Source: Bacteroidota bacterium
GTDB taxonomy: Bacteria > Bacteroidota > Bacteroidia > AKYH767-A > OLB10
Length of the DNA stretch: 64,000 nt
Reading direction: 5' to 3'
Assembly: GCA_016709725.1 (NCBI GenBank)
Contig: JADJMG010000005.1
Location: 347,501 to 411,500, forward strand
In this document: positions 32,533 to 42,150 of the stretch, piece after piece
Layout of the letters: each line of letters opens with the position of its first letter
Position numbering within the stretch: position 1 is the first letter of the stretch
Notes under the pieces: generated by a model
Databases searched by the model: none
Seen by the model: the letters and a program-made list of their open reading frames with translations, nothing else
What the model was told of the DNA's origin: nothing
Translations under genes and position numbers: made by a program

Positions 32533-34068
32533 GTGATTATGAAATGTAAATTCATTACAATGCTTCTTGGCGGACTTTTGGTTCAGTTGCAGGTATGTGC
32601 ACAGTTTACAAATAATTACTGGGTTTGGGGTGATAGTGCTACGATTGATTGGTCTAATCCAGGTTTCCCATTAGTTTTGAAGAGCTCCATTGTTGCTAGA
32701 GGTTGTGCAGGTTCATTTAAAGATTCATCAGGAAGAACTGTTTTTTCATGTGACTTGGGCAGCACAATTCCTCGAAATAACATAGTAATGAACAGGTACA
32801 ATTCTACCTTTCTTAACGGGGACAGCATGCGAGGCACTCCTGTGTATCATGACAAGATAATTCTACCAGATCCGGGCAATGATTCTTTAATTTATATTAT
32901 TAATGCTGGTGTAACTCAAAGCGGTCCTTATGGCTTGTATTATTCAAAAGCCAATTACAAAGCGAACAATGATACGGGAATTGTCTTACAGAAAAATGTT
33001 CAACTTAGTAATCTGCCGGCCTTTGATGGGCTTACGGCTGTCCGCCATGGAAATGGAAGGGATTGGTGGTTGATATTTCAAAGATGGTTCCCGCCGAACG
33101 GTACAACCGGCACAAATACTTTTTATAAATACTTGATAACCTCAACTGGCATCCAATCAGCCATGCTACAAAATGAAGGCCTTATGCATTCAACTAGCGG
33201 AGGTCAGATTTTATTTACGCCTTCAGGAGCGAAATTTGCAAAGGTATCACTACGTGGACTTATTCAAATCTGTGATTTCGATCGCTGTACTGGCCAGATT
33301 ATATCCTGCGATTCATTACAAGCAGAATCGCCAGGCCCATCATATCCAACATTACTTTCGTCATGTGCATTTTCAAAGGACGAACGATTTCTATATATCT
33401 GTGAATACTCACAGTCAGTTCAACCATCAATGATATGGCAATATGATCTTACTGCCCCCGACATCATAGCAAGTAAGGATTCCATTGGAGGATTTAATGA
33501 TTATTATATTTCCCCTTGGTCTATGTTACTTGCACCGGATGGTAAAATCTATTTGAGTTCAGGTGATGATCGCTTTGGCTGGCCCTACCCTGATACCAGT
33601 ACTGCGTATACCTTAGTCAATATGAATCTAAGCGTCATCAACCAACCCGATTCACTTGGTCTCGCTTGCGATTTTCAACCATTTAGTTTTTACTTAGGGG
33701 GAGCCAGAACGTATTACGGCCTTCCCAACAATCCCGATTACGAGCTCGGCGCATGGGTAGGCTCACCCTGCGATACACTAACGGTAGGCATAACCGAAAA
33801 TGACCAAAAAGAGGAAGTATTTTTCCAAGCTTGGTACAATCACGAATGGAATATGATTCACGTGAATGCGTCGAAGCTAAAAGGGGAGAGTGGTGTGTTA
33901 AGGTTGTTTGATGTGGAGGGGAGAGTGGTGGTGGAGAGGAAAATGGATGTAATAGCGGGTGGGTATTTTACGGGAGAGATTGCGATGAATGGAATTGCTA
34001 GTGGGGTGTATATTGTTTCGTTAAGTACTGAGAAGGATAAAGTTCAAGGAAAGGTTTTGAAATTTTAG
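32533..34068 (+). CDS. Secreted propeller-like protein with T9SS type A sorting domain
   Basis: 511 residues with a signal peptide ending VCAQ. The middle resembles Bacteroidota secreted proteins whose beta-propeller repeats carry LLAPDGKIYLSSGDDRFG, SLGLACDFQPFSFYLGGARTY and YGLPNNPDYELG. The tail (LRLFDVEGRVVVERK, ASGVYIVSLST, KVLKF) is a type A C-terminal sorting domain. Enzymatic activity is not evident. It follows the giant glycosidase by about 40 bases on the same strand, so it is probably cotranscribed and exported by the same T9SS. The 3' end is markedly richer in G than the rest of the gene, which hints at recent exchange of the sorting tail. Confidence 0.82.
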   Translation: MIMKCKFITMLLGGLLVQLQVCAQFTNNYWVWGDSATIDWSNPGFPLVLKSSIVARGCAGSFKDSSGRTVFSCDLGSTIPRNNIVMNRYNSTFLNGDSMRGTPVYHDKIILPDPGNDSLIYIINAGVTQSGPYGLYYSKANYKANNDTGIVLQKNVQLSNLPAFDGLTAVRHGNGRDWWLIFQRWFPPNGTTGTNTFYKYLITSTGIQSAMLQNEGLMHSTSGGQILFTPSGAKFAKVSLRGLIQICDFDRCTGQIISCDSLQAESPGPSYPTLLSSCAFSKDERFLYICEYSQSVQPSMIWQYDLTAPDIIASKDSIGGFNDYYISPWSMLLAPDGKIYLSSGDDRFGWPYPDTSTAYTLVNMNLSVINQPDSLGLACDFQPFSFYLGGARTYYGLPNNPDYELGAWVGSPCDTLTVGITENDQKEEVFFQAWYNHEWNMIHVNASKLKGESGVLRLFDVEGRVVVERKMDVIAGGYFTGEIAMNGIASGVYIVSLSTEKDKVQGKVLKF

Positions 34069-34089
34069 CTTTGTTATAAACTTACTAGG

Positions 34090-34130
34090 ACGCGAAATGC
34101 GAATGAACACGAAATGCGAAAATTCGAAAT
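34090..34130. repeat. Dispersed single fragment of the 70-bp repeat family
   Basis: Downstream of the preceding gene, CGCGAAATGCGAATGAACAC followed by GAAATGCGAAAATTCGAAATT matches the core of the array at 18922-19528. It shows that the unit exists outside the array. Confidence 0.75.
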
Positions 34131-34225
34131 TGAAATTAAATCAATATGTAAAGAGATTTATCATAAAAAATCATAACCATCATAATAAATCTGCGTGCCA
34201 TCAAAGCATAAAAACGAAAGAGAAA

Positions 34226-34747
34226 TCACTTTGAGTATAACGCTGGATCCAACGCTGCCGGATTCCAATGGTTGAGGAAGTCGATTATTTTTTGTTCGCT
34301 GTAGCCTTCGCCTTCTTCGAGGTAAGCTGAGTTTTGAGTGTGTAACCGTGTACCTTGGGCATCGAGTACTAAAAATACAGGGAAGCCAAAACGTTGAGGA
34401 AAAGATAAACTTGACAACATATCCAAGTTCTTATTTTCTTTGCTGTAGTTAATGTGTAAGAATACAAATCCGTTGTTAATGCTTGAATCTACTTTTGCAT
34501 TTTCATTTTTGAATTTTTCAAACATCCTACACCAACGACACCAATTCCCGCCTACCATAATCAAAACATGTTTGTTGTTTGCTTTTGCTTGTGTAATCGC
34601 ACTGTTCAGCTCTTCTTTTGCATTGGCTTCAGGATGATAGATGAGGATTGAATCTTTTTGTGCAACCGCAGATGTGCTCATCAATACACAAAACACAAAT
34701 GTGAATAACACGAATTGATAAATTGAAAATACTTTATTCGTTTTCAT
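34226..34747 (-). CDS. Periplasmic thioredoxin-family protein
   Basis: 173 residues. A long signal segment ends near AVAQ. The redox motif is WCRWC with Cys70 and Cys73 in a thioredoxin fold (NKHVLIMVGGNWCRWCRMFE), followed by a cis-Pro loop GFPVFLVLDAQGTRL. Spacing suggests a thioredoxin_7 type disulfide reductase in the periplasm. It lies next to gldH but with its own leader of about 40 bases. The exact partner is unknown. Confidence 0.85.
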   Translation of the reverse strand: MKTNKVFSIYQFVLFTFVFCVLMSTSAVAQKDSILIYHPEANAKEELNSAITQAKANNKHVLIMVGGNWCRWCRMFEKFKNENAKVDSSINNGFVFLHINYSKENKNLDMLSSLSFPQRFGFPVFLVLDAQGTRLHTQNSAYLEEGEGYSEQKIIDFLNHWNPAALDPALYSK

Positions 34748-34788
34748 GTGTAAAGGTTTTATAGTTTGAACAAATTATGTGTCGCTTT

Positions 34789-35271
34789 TCAATTCGGAAT
34801 TCCACCATCCATAATTCCGGGAAGTGGATCTAGGCGCATGGCTTGAATTAATTCGAAACGATATTCGCCGGGCATGGGGAAACTCACATTGCGTTTAAAC
34901 AAAATGCGGTTATCCCAAATATCGCCCAATCCATTACCCAACCATTTACCATCTTTAGAGGCTAACATAATTTCGAGTGTGTCGCGATCTAATTGCCCAT
35001 TGGGCAATGTCGTATTCATGAAAATGAAAATATTGCTGAATGGATAATGGCTTGCGTTCCTCAAATTAATGTACACATTATGTCCAACCGTAGTATCCTT
35101 AATATTCGCTTGAAAAACCAAGGGCTTCTCCGACGACCAAGCATTGTTTTCGATCTTGATGTTTTCTTCGTACACGACGGAAGAATCGCAAGAAACCAAC
35201 AACATCGACATTCCAAACAAAAAAGACAAGTGCTTTCTCAAATTTGATGAGAGCATGGATTCATTAACCAT
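34789..35271 (-). CDS. gldH: Gliding motility lipoprotein GldH
   Basis: 160 residues. Signal peptide with lipobox LLVSC. The GldH hallmarks are SSVVYEENIKIENNAW, YINLRNASHYPFSNIFIFMN, DTLEIMLASKDGKWLGNG and the C-terminal FPMPGEYRFELIQAMR then DPLPGIMDGG. GldH is an outer-membrane-associated lipoprotein needed for gliding and for T9SS function in Flavobacterium. The gene order gldH - PSP1/ricT-like - holB is typical of the phylum. The internal ATG near 35256 could be the true start, shortening the n-region before the lipobox. Confidence 0.9.
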   Translation of the reverse strand: MVNESMLSSNLRKHLSFLFGMSMLLVSCDSSVVYEENIKIENNAWSSEKPLVFQANIKDTTVGHNVYINLRNASHYPFSNIFIFMNTTLPNGQLDRDTLEIMLASKDGKWLGNGLGDIWDNRILFKRNVSFPMPGEYRFELIQAMRLDPLPGIMDGGIPN

Positions 35272-35322
35272 ACTTCGCTGAAGCTTGCTTGACTAGCCAT
35301 ACTTCGCTGAAGCTTCGTATGG
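35268..35322. repeat. Duplicated CCATACTTCGCTGAAGCTT element forming a hairpin
   Basis: Two direct copies of CCATACTTCGCTGAAGCTT (from 35269 and 35298) lie just upstream of gldH. The second continues CGTATGG, so CCATAC and GTATGG pair across a GAAGC/GCTTC interior. It may be a dispersed palindromic element or a terminator for the upstream ricT-like gene, but there is no T-tract. Confidence 0.55.
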
Positions 35323-35372
35323 TACATAGTTAATGCATGACCGTTAGTAGACTGAAATTTCATTGAAACGAA

Positions 35373-37092
35373 TTAAGCGTTATCAGATCCAGGTGCTTTG
35401 CGCGGAGGTCGATTTCCAGAAGGTGCAGAAGGTGTTGCAGAAGGAGCCGGAGTTGCTGGTTTAGGAGCAGGACTCGCAGTCGGTGTTGGCGCAGGTCTCG
35501 CAGACTGACTTGGAGCAGGACTCGCAGTCGGTGCTGGCGCAGGTCTCGCAGACTGACTTGGAGCAGGACCTTGCAGTTTGATTTGCATTACCTCCATTTC
35601 CTTGTGTTGGCGGCTGACGTTGTGGTCGGTTGCCTTGTTGCTGCGGATTCGGATTCGCACGAGGCGCTTGCTGATTTTGTGCAGGCGGCTGCGGCTTATT
35701 CTGTGCAGGTTGATTTTGCACCGGTGATGCTTGCTGCTTCACGGGTTGCGGAGTTCTTTCCTGCGGCTTATTCTGATTCTGCTGTGGACGATCAGCTCGT
35801 TCCTGCGACTTATTACGTTGCGGTGCGTTGGATGATGGTTTATTATCTCCAGGTCGCTGTGGGCGATTTCGTTGTTGTCCTCCACCTTGCTGTTGAGGAG
35901 CAGAAGAAGTTGCATTTTCAGTAGATGGTTTTGAATCTCCACCTTTTCCTTTTTTCTTTTTCTTCTTCTTGGCGCGATCCATACGTGTAAGACTATCTTG
36001 CCCTACCACATCATCGTAACCCAAATCATCTTCCTCTTCAATTTCGATCGCACCGGTATCATCTGGTTTCTGACCTAATTTATTCAGTGCAACAATTTCT
36101 TTCACACGATCCACGCTCAACGGTACCCATTGTTCGGCACCAAAAAATGTGCGCTCATCTCCTTCCTTCGGTTCAGGTTGAATCGCATACCACATAATCC
36201 GTTTGAAGATATCGGTTTTGCGATGCAATAAATTTCCTTTTCCAGTGAGCAAACGAATATTCGATTCCGGAATATCTCTAACGGCATCTATATAGGAATC
36301 TAACTCATAATTGAGACAGCATTTTAACTTACCACATTGTCCGGCAAGTTTTAGAGGATTCAAACTCAAATTTTGATAACGTGCAGCACTTGTAGAAACT
36401 ACTTTAAAATCGGTAAGCCATGTCGAACAACATAACTCACGACCACAAGAACCAATTCCTCCGAGGCGAGCTGCTTCCTGACGCATCCCAATTTGACGCA
36501 TCTCCACACGAATTTTATAGGTGTCAGCTAAGCGTTTAATTAATTCACGAAAATCGACACGATCATCGGCTGTATAAAAGAAAGTAGCTTTCTTGCCATC
36601 TCCCTGATATTCCACGTCCGAAATTTTCATTTTGAGTCCGAGCTCAAGAGCAGTTTTACGCGAGCCATGCATCGTCGTAAATTCCTGCTGCTTTACCTCC
36701 TTCCACTTCTCCACGTCGGGTTGTTTCGCCGAACGATAGAGTTGTTTTATCTCATGCGAGTCTTCCGCTACATTACGCTTTCTCAATTGAAAGCGCACGA
36801 GCTCACCCACCAAACTTACTTCCCCGATATCATGACCAGGACTACCTTCTACGGCCACCATTTCCCCGACTTGCAACTCGAGGTTATTTATATTCCGGAA
36901 AAATTCTTTACGACTTCCTTTAAATCTCACTTCCACAATATCGAAAGGCTTGTGCCCTTCTGGAAGATACATATCTGAAAGCCAGTTATAAACATTCAAT
37001 TTATTGCAACCACCCGTTCCGCATGTACCATTGCTTTGACAGCCTGACGGGGTTCCGGTACTGGTGGCAGTTGAACAAGAGCTACATCCCAT
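35373..37092 (-). CDS. PSP1 / RicT-like regulatory iron-sulfur protein with long disordered tail, probable frameshift
   Basis: N-terminal Cys-rich start (GCSSCSTATSTG, NGTCGTGGCN), then the PSP1 domain with conserved Cys clusters CGRELCCSTWL and CGKLKCC, as in RicT/YaaT, which carries FeS clusters and controls RNase Y in Bacillus. The region after about residue 370 is a Lys block followed by a roughly 150-residue Pro/Gln/Asn/Arg-rich disordered tail. The reading frame is ambiguous near 35570. If frame is kept, the tail ends at 35461 in a Cys-rich repeat (CSKSVCETCASTDCESC). Dropping one A gives a PAPSQSARPAPAPTASPAP tail to 35373. The second fits tail composition better. It sits between holB and gldH as in other Bacteroidota. 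Confidence 0.85.
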
Positions 37093-37337
37093 AGATTGCT
37101 ATTTTTTTCAATTGCCTTAACACTAATTACGATTTCGAAAGATACTGCTTCGATCATTAACAAACCGACATAAAATGCTAAAACCTTTAACGACTTTATG
37201 TTAATATTGATTCCGACATGACCTTCACAGTACACAGTACGAAGTCGTTTTACTTAATCGACCTTAAATGCTAAATCCTTTAACAATTTCATTGTTTAAA
37301 TGTCGCCCAATTTGAGCTGTACAAAGTACAATGCCGA

Positions 37338-38479
37338 TTATTTAATTTGAAGAATTCGAGAAATCTTCAAGGACAAATCTAAGAATAAGATTTTAGTCGA
37401 GGCGTTTCTTTCTAAATGATAAGAGGCTTCCGACAATTCTGTACTAAACGCATCAATATTATTAACGTTCACAAAAGGCAAAAACTTCTGAATAGCAACG
37501 CGTTGAGTAGCCTCTAGCTTAACCAAAGGACCATCCGCTAAATTTACAATCAAGCATTCTCGTAAAACACGAAGGCTGGCTCCCAGAAATTGTTTTTGAT
37601 GTTCTTTATTCTCTGCTGCCATTCCATCTACCCAAGAAAGGAGCTTATCCATGGTCTTCAACGGACTGAAACATAGTCGCATCCAATTTATGAACGCTTC
37701 TTCATGGCTTCCCGAACCCTTATCATGCTCCGCCATTTCCATGGCATCAGCAAAATTACCATCGGCAAGTCGGGCGATGTCTAAAGCTTCGGCTCGACCC
37801 ATCTCATAATCATTCATGATGCGTTCGGCCACTTCTTCTTCCTGCAAAAGCTGCAATTTCACCAATTGGGTTCGACTCACAATCGTCGACAATAATTGAT
37901 CGCGGGCTTCAGAGGCTAAGATGAACAGTGTATCTTGAGTGGGTTCTTCTAAACTTTTGAGAAGGGCATTGGCAGCGTTGGGATGCATTTTCTCGGGCAT
38001 CCAAATAATGATCACTTTGAACTTTCCCTCGAAGGCTTTTAGATTTATTTTATGAATAATTTTTTGCGCTTCTTCAGTAGGAATAATTCCTTGTTTATTC
38101 TTCGCATCACCGGTCGAGATAAAATCAACCCAATTATTCAAACTTGCATACGGATTATCGACAAAGAGCTTTCGCCACTCGCGAATATAATCAACCGAGG
38201 TAGGATCCTTTATTCCAGCACCTTTTACGATGGGATACACAAAATGAATATCGGGATGCTCCATCTTCGTAGCTCGCCGACAAGAACCACAAGCACCGCA
38301 ACTATCCTCTGCTTGGGGATTTTCACAATTCAAAAACTGCGCAAAGGCACGAGCCATTGGTAATACTCCAGATCCAGGCTGACCAAAAAACAAAAGCGCA
38401 TGCGAAACACGGTTTTCGGTGCTGCTTTAATTAGCTTGGATTTTACGGATTGTTGGCCGATGATGGACTTGAATAGCAT
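37338..38479 (-). CDS. holB: DNA polymerase III delta-prime subunit, one frameshift
   Basis: About 380 residues joined. AAA+ clamp-loader subunit. The start at 38479 (MLFKSIIGQQSVKSKLIKAA) fits the family. The N-terminal break lies near 38420-38424, where one base is missing, giving AATENRVSHALLFFGQPGSG. The Zn-type Cys cluster is CGACGSCRRATKMEHPD. Further on, ANALLKSLEEPTQDTLFILA and STIVSRTQLVKL are typical delta-prime sequence. The ATP-binding loop is GQPGSGV, lacking the usual GKT, as expected for a non-ATPase delta-prime subunit. It is followed on the same strand by the PSP1/ricT-like gene after 245 bases. Confidence 0.88.
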
Positions 38480-38830
38480 GAGGCAAAGCTAGTAAAATTG
38501 AACTTTATAGCATAGAGATTCCAAGCTGCAGGCTTCAAGCTTCAGAAGAGACTACATACTCTAAAATGATATTTTTCTTATCGTTAACACCTTCACTTTT
38601 TCTAATTGATGGTCAATAAATAAGACGAATTAGTTATTTGTAAACGAGTATAAATGTTTATTCTACGAGTAAATGTATTTCACTTCAGAATTTTGCAAAA
38701 AAACATTGTCATTTAAAAAATTTCACAATTTCAAAACCACTTACCTAGGTCGCTTCCTTTCATAAACCATTGTTACCCTCAGTAAATAAACGAACAAAGA
38801 ATAAAAACTTTAAATATTCTAAATATTAAG
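38480..38830. other. Gene-free stretch between holB and the ORF6N remnant
   Basis: About 350 bases, A+T rich, with a GCTGCAGGCTTCAAGCTTC simple-repeat tract near 38523. I see no gene, tRNA or clear promoter pair. Confidence 0.6.
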
Positions 38831-38855
38831 AGGTAGTCGCAAATTGCGACCACCT
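38831..38855. promoter_or_regulatory. 25-bp inverted repeat, candidate operator before the ORF6N gene
   Basis: AGGTAGTCGCAA (38831-38842), one central base, then TTGCGACCACCT (38844-38855) form an inverted repeat with one mismatch. It ends 18 bases before the ATG at 38874. The position and symmetry suggest a binding site for the gene product, but I have no direct evidence. Confidence 0.5.
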
Positions 38856-38873
38856 TTAAAAACAAATAAAATC

Positions 38874-39337
38874 ATGTCAAAGACTAAATTTATCTCAAAA
38901 ATACCCGATGAAATTATTATCAATAAAATCATAGTATTGCGCGACAAAAAAGTAATGATCGACCGTGATATAGCCGAGCTATACGGAGTAACAACAAAAA
39001 GGCTAAATGAGCAAGTAAAAAGAAATCTAAAACGATTTCCAGATGATTTTATGTTCCAAATAACAAAGGAAGAAAAAGGTGAACTCATTTTGCAATTCGA
39101 GCACTTAAACGGACAATTGTACGCGTGTTTACACAAATCAGACAAATGCTCACAGATAATACAGAATTGCGTTTAGAGATTGAGAAAATAAAGAAGAAAA
39201 TGGATACGCACAGTAAAAACATAGAGGTAGTTTTTCAATATTTGGATGAACTGTTGGAGAAAAAAGAAAAACCCAACGTTCGTAAACAAATAGGCTACAC
39301 GATACCAAAGATTAAAAATAATTCTACAGCAAAATAA
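38874..39337 (+). pseudogene. ORF6N domain protein, internally deleted and frameshifted
   Basis: N-terminal ORF6N DNA-binding domain is well preserved: IPDEIIINKIIVLRDKKVMI then DRDIAELYGVTTKRLNEQVK and RFPDDFMFQIT. After EHLNGQL the frame fails near 39108. The downstream frame gives TIVRVFTQIRQMLTDNTELR and the C-terminal coiled-coil IEKIKKKMDTHSKNIEVVF. The usual middle piece of about 40 residues between these blocks is absent, so an internal deletion joined two out-of-frame parts. Such genes are mobile-element or restriction-like accessory regulators of unknown target in Bacteroidota. Confidence 0.8.
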
Positions 39338-39402
39338 ATCTAGGTAATTGCTTTAAACATGAAACTTGAAAAATCAATTATACTTAACACACCTACACGA
39401 TT

Positions 39403-39759
39403 TTAATAAAGTTTCTGCTCCCGAAAATAATCAATCACCGCTTGCTTCAAGAGATAATCTTGCTCCCCTAATGTCATTCGCGGAAGTTTCTGAACGAGTT
39501 TCCAGTGAGGCCAGCCTTGATCGTCGCTGCCTTCTAATTCGTAGTAACCAAATTGACTCAGGAGTTTACAGGTAGCGATGTGCATAAGATCTTGCTTTTC
39601 GGATTTACCAAATTCGCGTGGACCATGACCGAGTTCTTGCACTCCAATTAAAAAGAGTACGCCTTGCAAATCCATATCGGTATCAAACATGGTATTGAGT
39701 TGATTGAGTAACTCGACCCACTCTACTTTTAATTCTTCGATGTTGCGGATATGTAGCAT
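39403..39759 (-). CDS. Conserved hypothetical protein, Bacteroidota type
   Basis: 118 residues, no signal peptide. The segments GVLFLIGVQELGHGPREFGK, SEKQDLMHIATCKLLSQFGY and LEGSDDQGWPHWKLVQ look like a conserved small cytoplasmic protein family, but I cannot name it. It is 50 bases upstream of cvpA on the minus strand. A His and Cys (HIATCK) occur but no catalytic motif is clear. Function is unknown. Confidence 0.75.
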   Translation of the reverse strand: MLHIRNIEELKVEWVELLNQLNTMFDTDMDLQGVLFLIGVQELGHGPREFGKSEKQDLMHIATCKLLSQFGYYELEGSDDQGWPHWKLVQKLPRMTLGEQDYLLKQAVIDYFREQKLY

Positions 39760-39809
39760 TTGTGTTTTTTAAGAAAGTAAAATAAAGAAATAAATTATTG
39801 AAATTAAAA

Positions 39810-40317
39810 CTATCCGACGCGCTTTACAAACTCATCCTGCACATCTTTTATGGCTGGGAATAAGTATTTGGTAACATGAAGAATTGGTTGGTATAAATAA
39901 GATTCGGTTTTTGTTTTTGCTGAGAGGAGTCCGAGGTGGGCATCGATGGGACGGAAAACCGCAAACACAACACTCACCACCAATGCAAATTTTATGAGTC
40001 CGAAAATGGCACCCGCCACCTTATTGAACACATTTAAATTTCCAATTTTAAGTAATCCTTCAAGCAATTTAGCGAGAATACCATGATGAGAATTACAGAA
40101 ACAAAAACAATAAAAATGTTAAATAATGTAAAGTAGTTCCTGATGCGTCCACCATTTTTGATACAAGCCCTTCGAACAAACTACTCATTTTAAAAGCTAA
40201 ATATAGTCCTAACACCAAGCCAATGATCATTGCGATTTCGAAAATGAATCCACGTTGAAATCCTTTGTAAGCACCCCAGACTAGGGGAATGGCGATGATG
40301 AAATCGAGGTAATTCAT
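39810..40317 (-). CDS. cvpA: CvpA family membrane protein, two frameshifts
   Basis: About 170 residues joined. Starts MNYLDFIIAIPLVWGAYKGF with RGFIFEIAMIIGLVLGLYLA, the CvpA signature, then a central span. Frame is lost at the A run 40112-40116 (five where six are expected, giving LTFFIVFVSVILIMV) and again at the AA 40077-40078, where one extra base gives VFLAKLLEGLLKIGNLN. The C-terminal part continues NVFNKVAGAIFGLIKFALVV. CvpA proteins affect envelope integrity and, in E. coli, colicin V secretion; the exact role is unclear. Confidence 0.83.
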
Positions 40318-40367
40318 TCGTTCGATTTAGTTTTTCGTTTAAATTAAATTATGCTTCGTATAAGATT

Positions 40368-40420
40368 TAGCTGCTGGCTGCTAGCTGCTGGTCGTGAGGC
40401 TTCGCTACTTGCTGCTAGAT
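40368..40420. repeat. Simple repeat GCTGCTAG/GCTGCTGG tract
   Basis: Between pgk and cvpA lies GCTGCTGGCTGCTAGCTGCT, then GGTCGTGAGGCTTCGCTACT and another GCTGCTAG. It belongs to the same family as 7274-7303. Confidence 0.5.
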
Positions 40421-40491
40421 TTTATACTTTGCTCGTCTTACTTTTCTTGATTTAATGTTGGTGCGAAAATAATTGGAAGAGCTTTTAGATC

Positions 40492-41694
40492 TTAGCGATT
40501 TTCGTTTACCATGGCAACGCCGGGTAGTACTTTTCCTTCGATGTGTTCGAGAAGGGCACCGCCACCCGTAGATACATAAGAAACTTTGTCGGCCATGTTG
40601 AACTGATTAATCGCAGCTGCTGAATCGCCCCCCCCAATGAGTGAAAACGCTCCCTTTGCTGTGGCCGCTACAATCGCTTCCGCAACCGTTTTTGTTCCGT
40701 TCTCAAATTTTTTCATTTCGAATACGCCCATCGGACCATTCCACAAAATTGTTTTGCTTTGCTGAATCACATCTGCAAAAAGTGCTGCCGACTTTGGACC
40801 AATATCCAATCCCATCCATCCTTCTTCAATATTTCGGATATCCGTAACGTTAGTATTTGCATCCTTATCGAACTTATCGCCGTTAACTGTGTCGATCGGC
40901 AAATGTATTTTCACTCCTTTCGATGCAGCCGAAGAAAGAATTTGAAGAGCTAAATCCAACTTATCTTCTTCGCAAAGTGAATTTCCGATGTTACCCCCTT
41001 GCGCTTTTATAAATGTATAGGCCATCCCACCGCCAATGAGAAGATGATCTACTTTTTCCATCAGTTGTTCGATGATCAAAATTTTATCGCTCACTTTAGC
41101 GCCACCCATGATGGCCGTAAAAGGTTTTTGTGGATGCGATAAAACTTTTTCTGCATTCAATAATTCTCCCGCCATCACATAGCCAAACATACAATTGCCT
41201 TTAAAAAATTGTGCAATTACCGCTGTGCTTGCATGTGCTCTGTGCGCTGTGCCGAATGCATCGTTCACATAAACGTCGCCGTAAGTGGATAGCTTCTTTG
41301 CAAATTCAACATCTCCTTTTTCTTCCTGCTTATAAAAGCGAAGATTCTCGAGCAATAATACTTCGCCCGACTTAAGGTTCGCTGCTAACTCATCTGCAGC
41401 AGCACCGATACAATCATCCGCAAACTTCACTTCCGTATGAAGTAACTCACTTAAAGTTGAAACGATATGACGCAAAGAATACTTATCGACCGGACCTTCC
41501 TTAGGTCTACCTAGATGCGACATTAAAATAACGCTACCACCGTCTTTCAGTATTTTTTGAATTGTTGGAATTGCCGCCTTGATGCGTGTTGGATCCGTAA
41601 CTTGTAATGCGGCATTTAGCGGCACATTAAAATCGACGCGAATAAGTGCTTTTTTTCCGGAGAAGTTATAATTATCGACAGTTTTGATTGACAT
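40492..41694 (-). CDS. pgk: Phosphoglycerate kinase
   Basis: 400 residues, full length. Catalyses the ATP-generating step between 1,3-bisphosphoglycerate and 3-phosphoglycerate. N-terminal substrate-binding loop KALIRVDFNVPLN, the basic motif SHLGRPKG-like (LMSHLGRPKEG) and the C-terminal nucleotide loop SLIGGGDSAAAINQF with STGGGALLEHIEGK are all present. It is intact with no frame break. It is monocistronic by spacing, although the cvpA gene lies downstream on the same strand after about 175 bases of repeat. Confidence 0.97.
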   Translation of the reverse strand: MSIKTVDNYNFSGKKALIRVDFNVPLNAALQVTDPTRIKAAIPTIQKILKDGGSVILMSHLGRPKEGPVDKYSLRHIVSTLSELLHTEVKFADDCIGAAADELAANLKSGEVLLLENLRFYKQEEKGDVEFAKKLSTYGDVYVNDAFGTAHRAHASTAVIAQFFKGNCMFGYVMAGELLNAEKVLSHPQKPFTAIMGGAKVSDKILIIEQLMEKVDHLLIGGGMAYTFIKAQGGNIGNSLCEEDKLDLALQILSSAASKGVKIHLPIDTVNGDKFDKDANTNVTDIRNIEEGWMGLDIGPKSAALFADVIQQSKTILWNGPMGVFEMKKFENGTKTVAEAIVAATAKGAFSLIGGGDSAAAINQFNMADKVSYVSTGGGALLEHIEGKVLPGVAMVNENR

Positions 41695-41799
41695 ACATGA
41701 AGAATTTCATGCAAAAATAGTCAATGAGGGTTAACCAAGCCATTGGTGTGGCTTATGAATCCATCTAAAGAAGAAAGGTGAAGTAAGAGAAAATGTATA

Positions 41800-42150
41800 C
41801 TATTTAACAGTCACCGTTTTACGAACGGTTTTGCTTTGCTCTAAACGGATATAATCTTTCGCAGAAGTAGTTAAAGAGGTAACTTCCACATTCAACACAG
41901 CTTCCCATTTAAAGGAAAAAATCGCCTCGCCACTACTCGTAGTAAATTGCTCATCAAAGATATCCGCTCGAACACCAGTCTGAGGATTCACAACGCTATC
42001 CTGGCGTAAAACTACTTTTGCACCGGCAACAGCCCGTCCCGTGGTATCAACCACCGTAATAACGGCTTCACAATCTTTGGTCTTCTTACAAGAAGAAGAA
42101 GTTACCAATCCAACGAGGGCAAGGCAGAATAAGAGTAGATATCGATTCAT
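41800..42150 (-). CDS. Putative lipoprotein with carboxypeptidase-regulatory-like fold
   Basis: 116 residues. Signal peptide with lipobox-like TSSSC. The body, CEAVITVVDTTGRAVAGAKV and VLRQDSVVNPQ, resembles the beta-sandwich of carboxypeptidase regulatory-like domains often fused to surface proteins. It stands alone here. It is divergent from the cyclophilin gene, with 126 bases between. No enzymatic motif is seen. Confidence 0.75.
   Translation of the reverse strand: MNRYLLLFCLALVGLVTSSSCKKTKDCEAVITVVDTTGRAVAGAKVVLRQDSVVNPQTGVRADIFDEQFTTSSGEAIFSFKWEAVLNVEVTSLTTSAKDYIRLEQSKTVRKTVTVK

Noticed and set aside
38874..39337. Prophage remnant
   Set aside because: An ORF6N domain alone is insufficient; no other phage gene is present.
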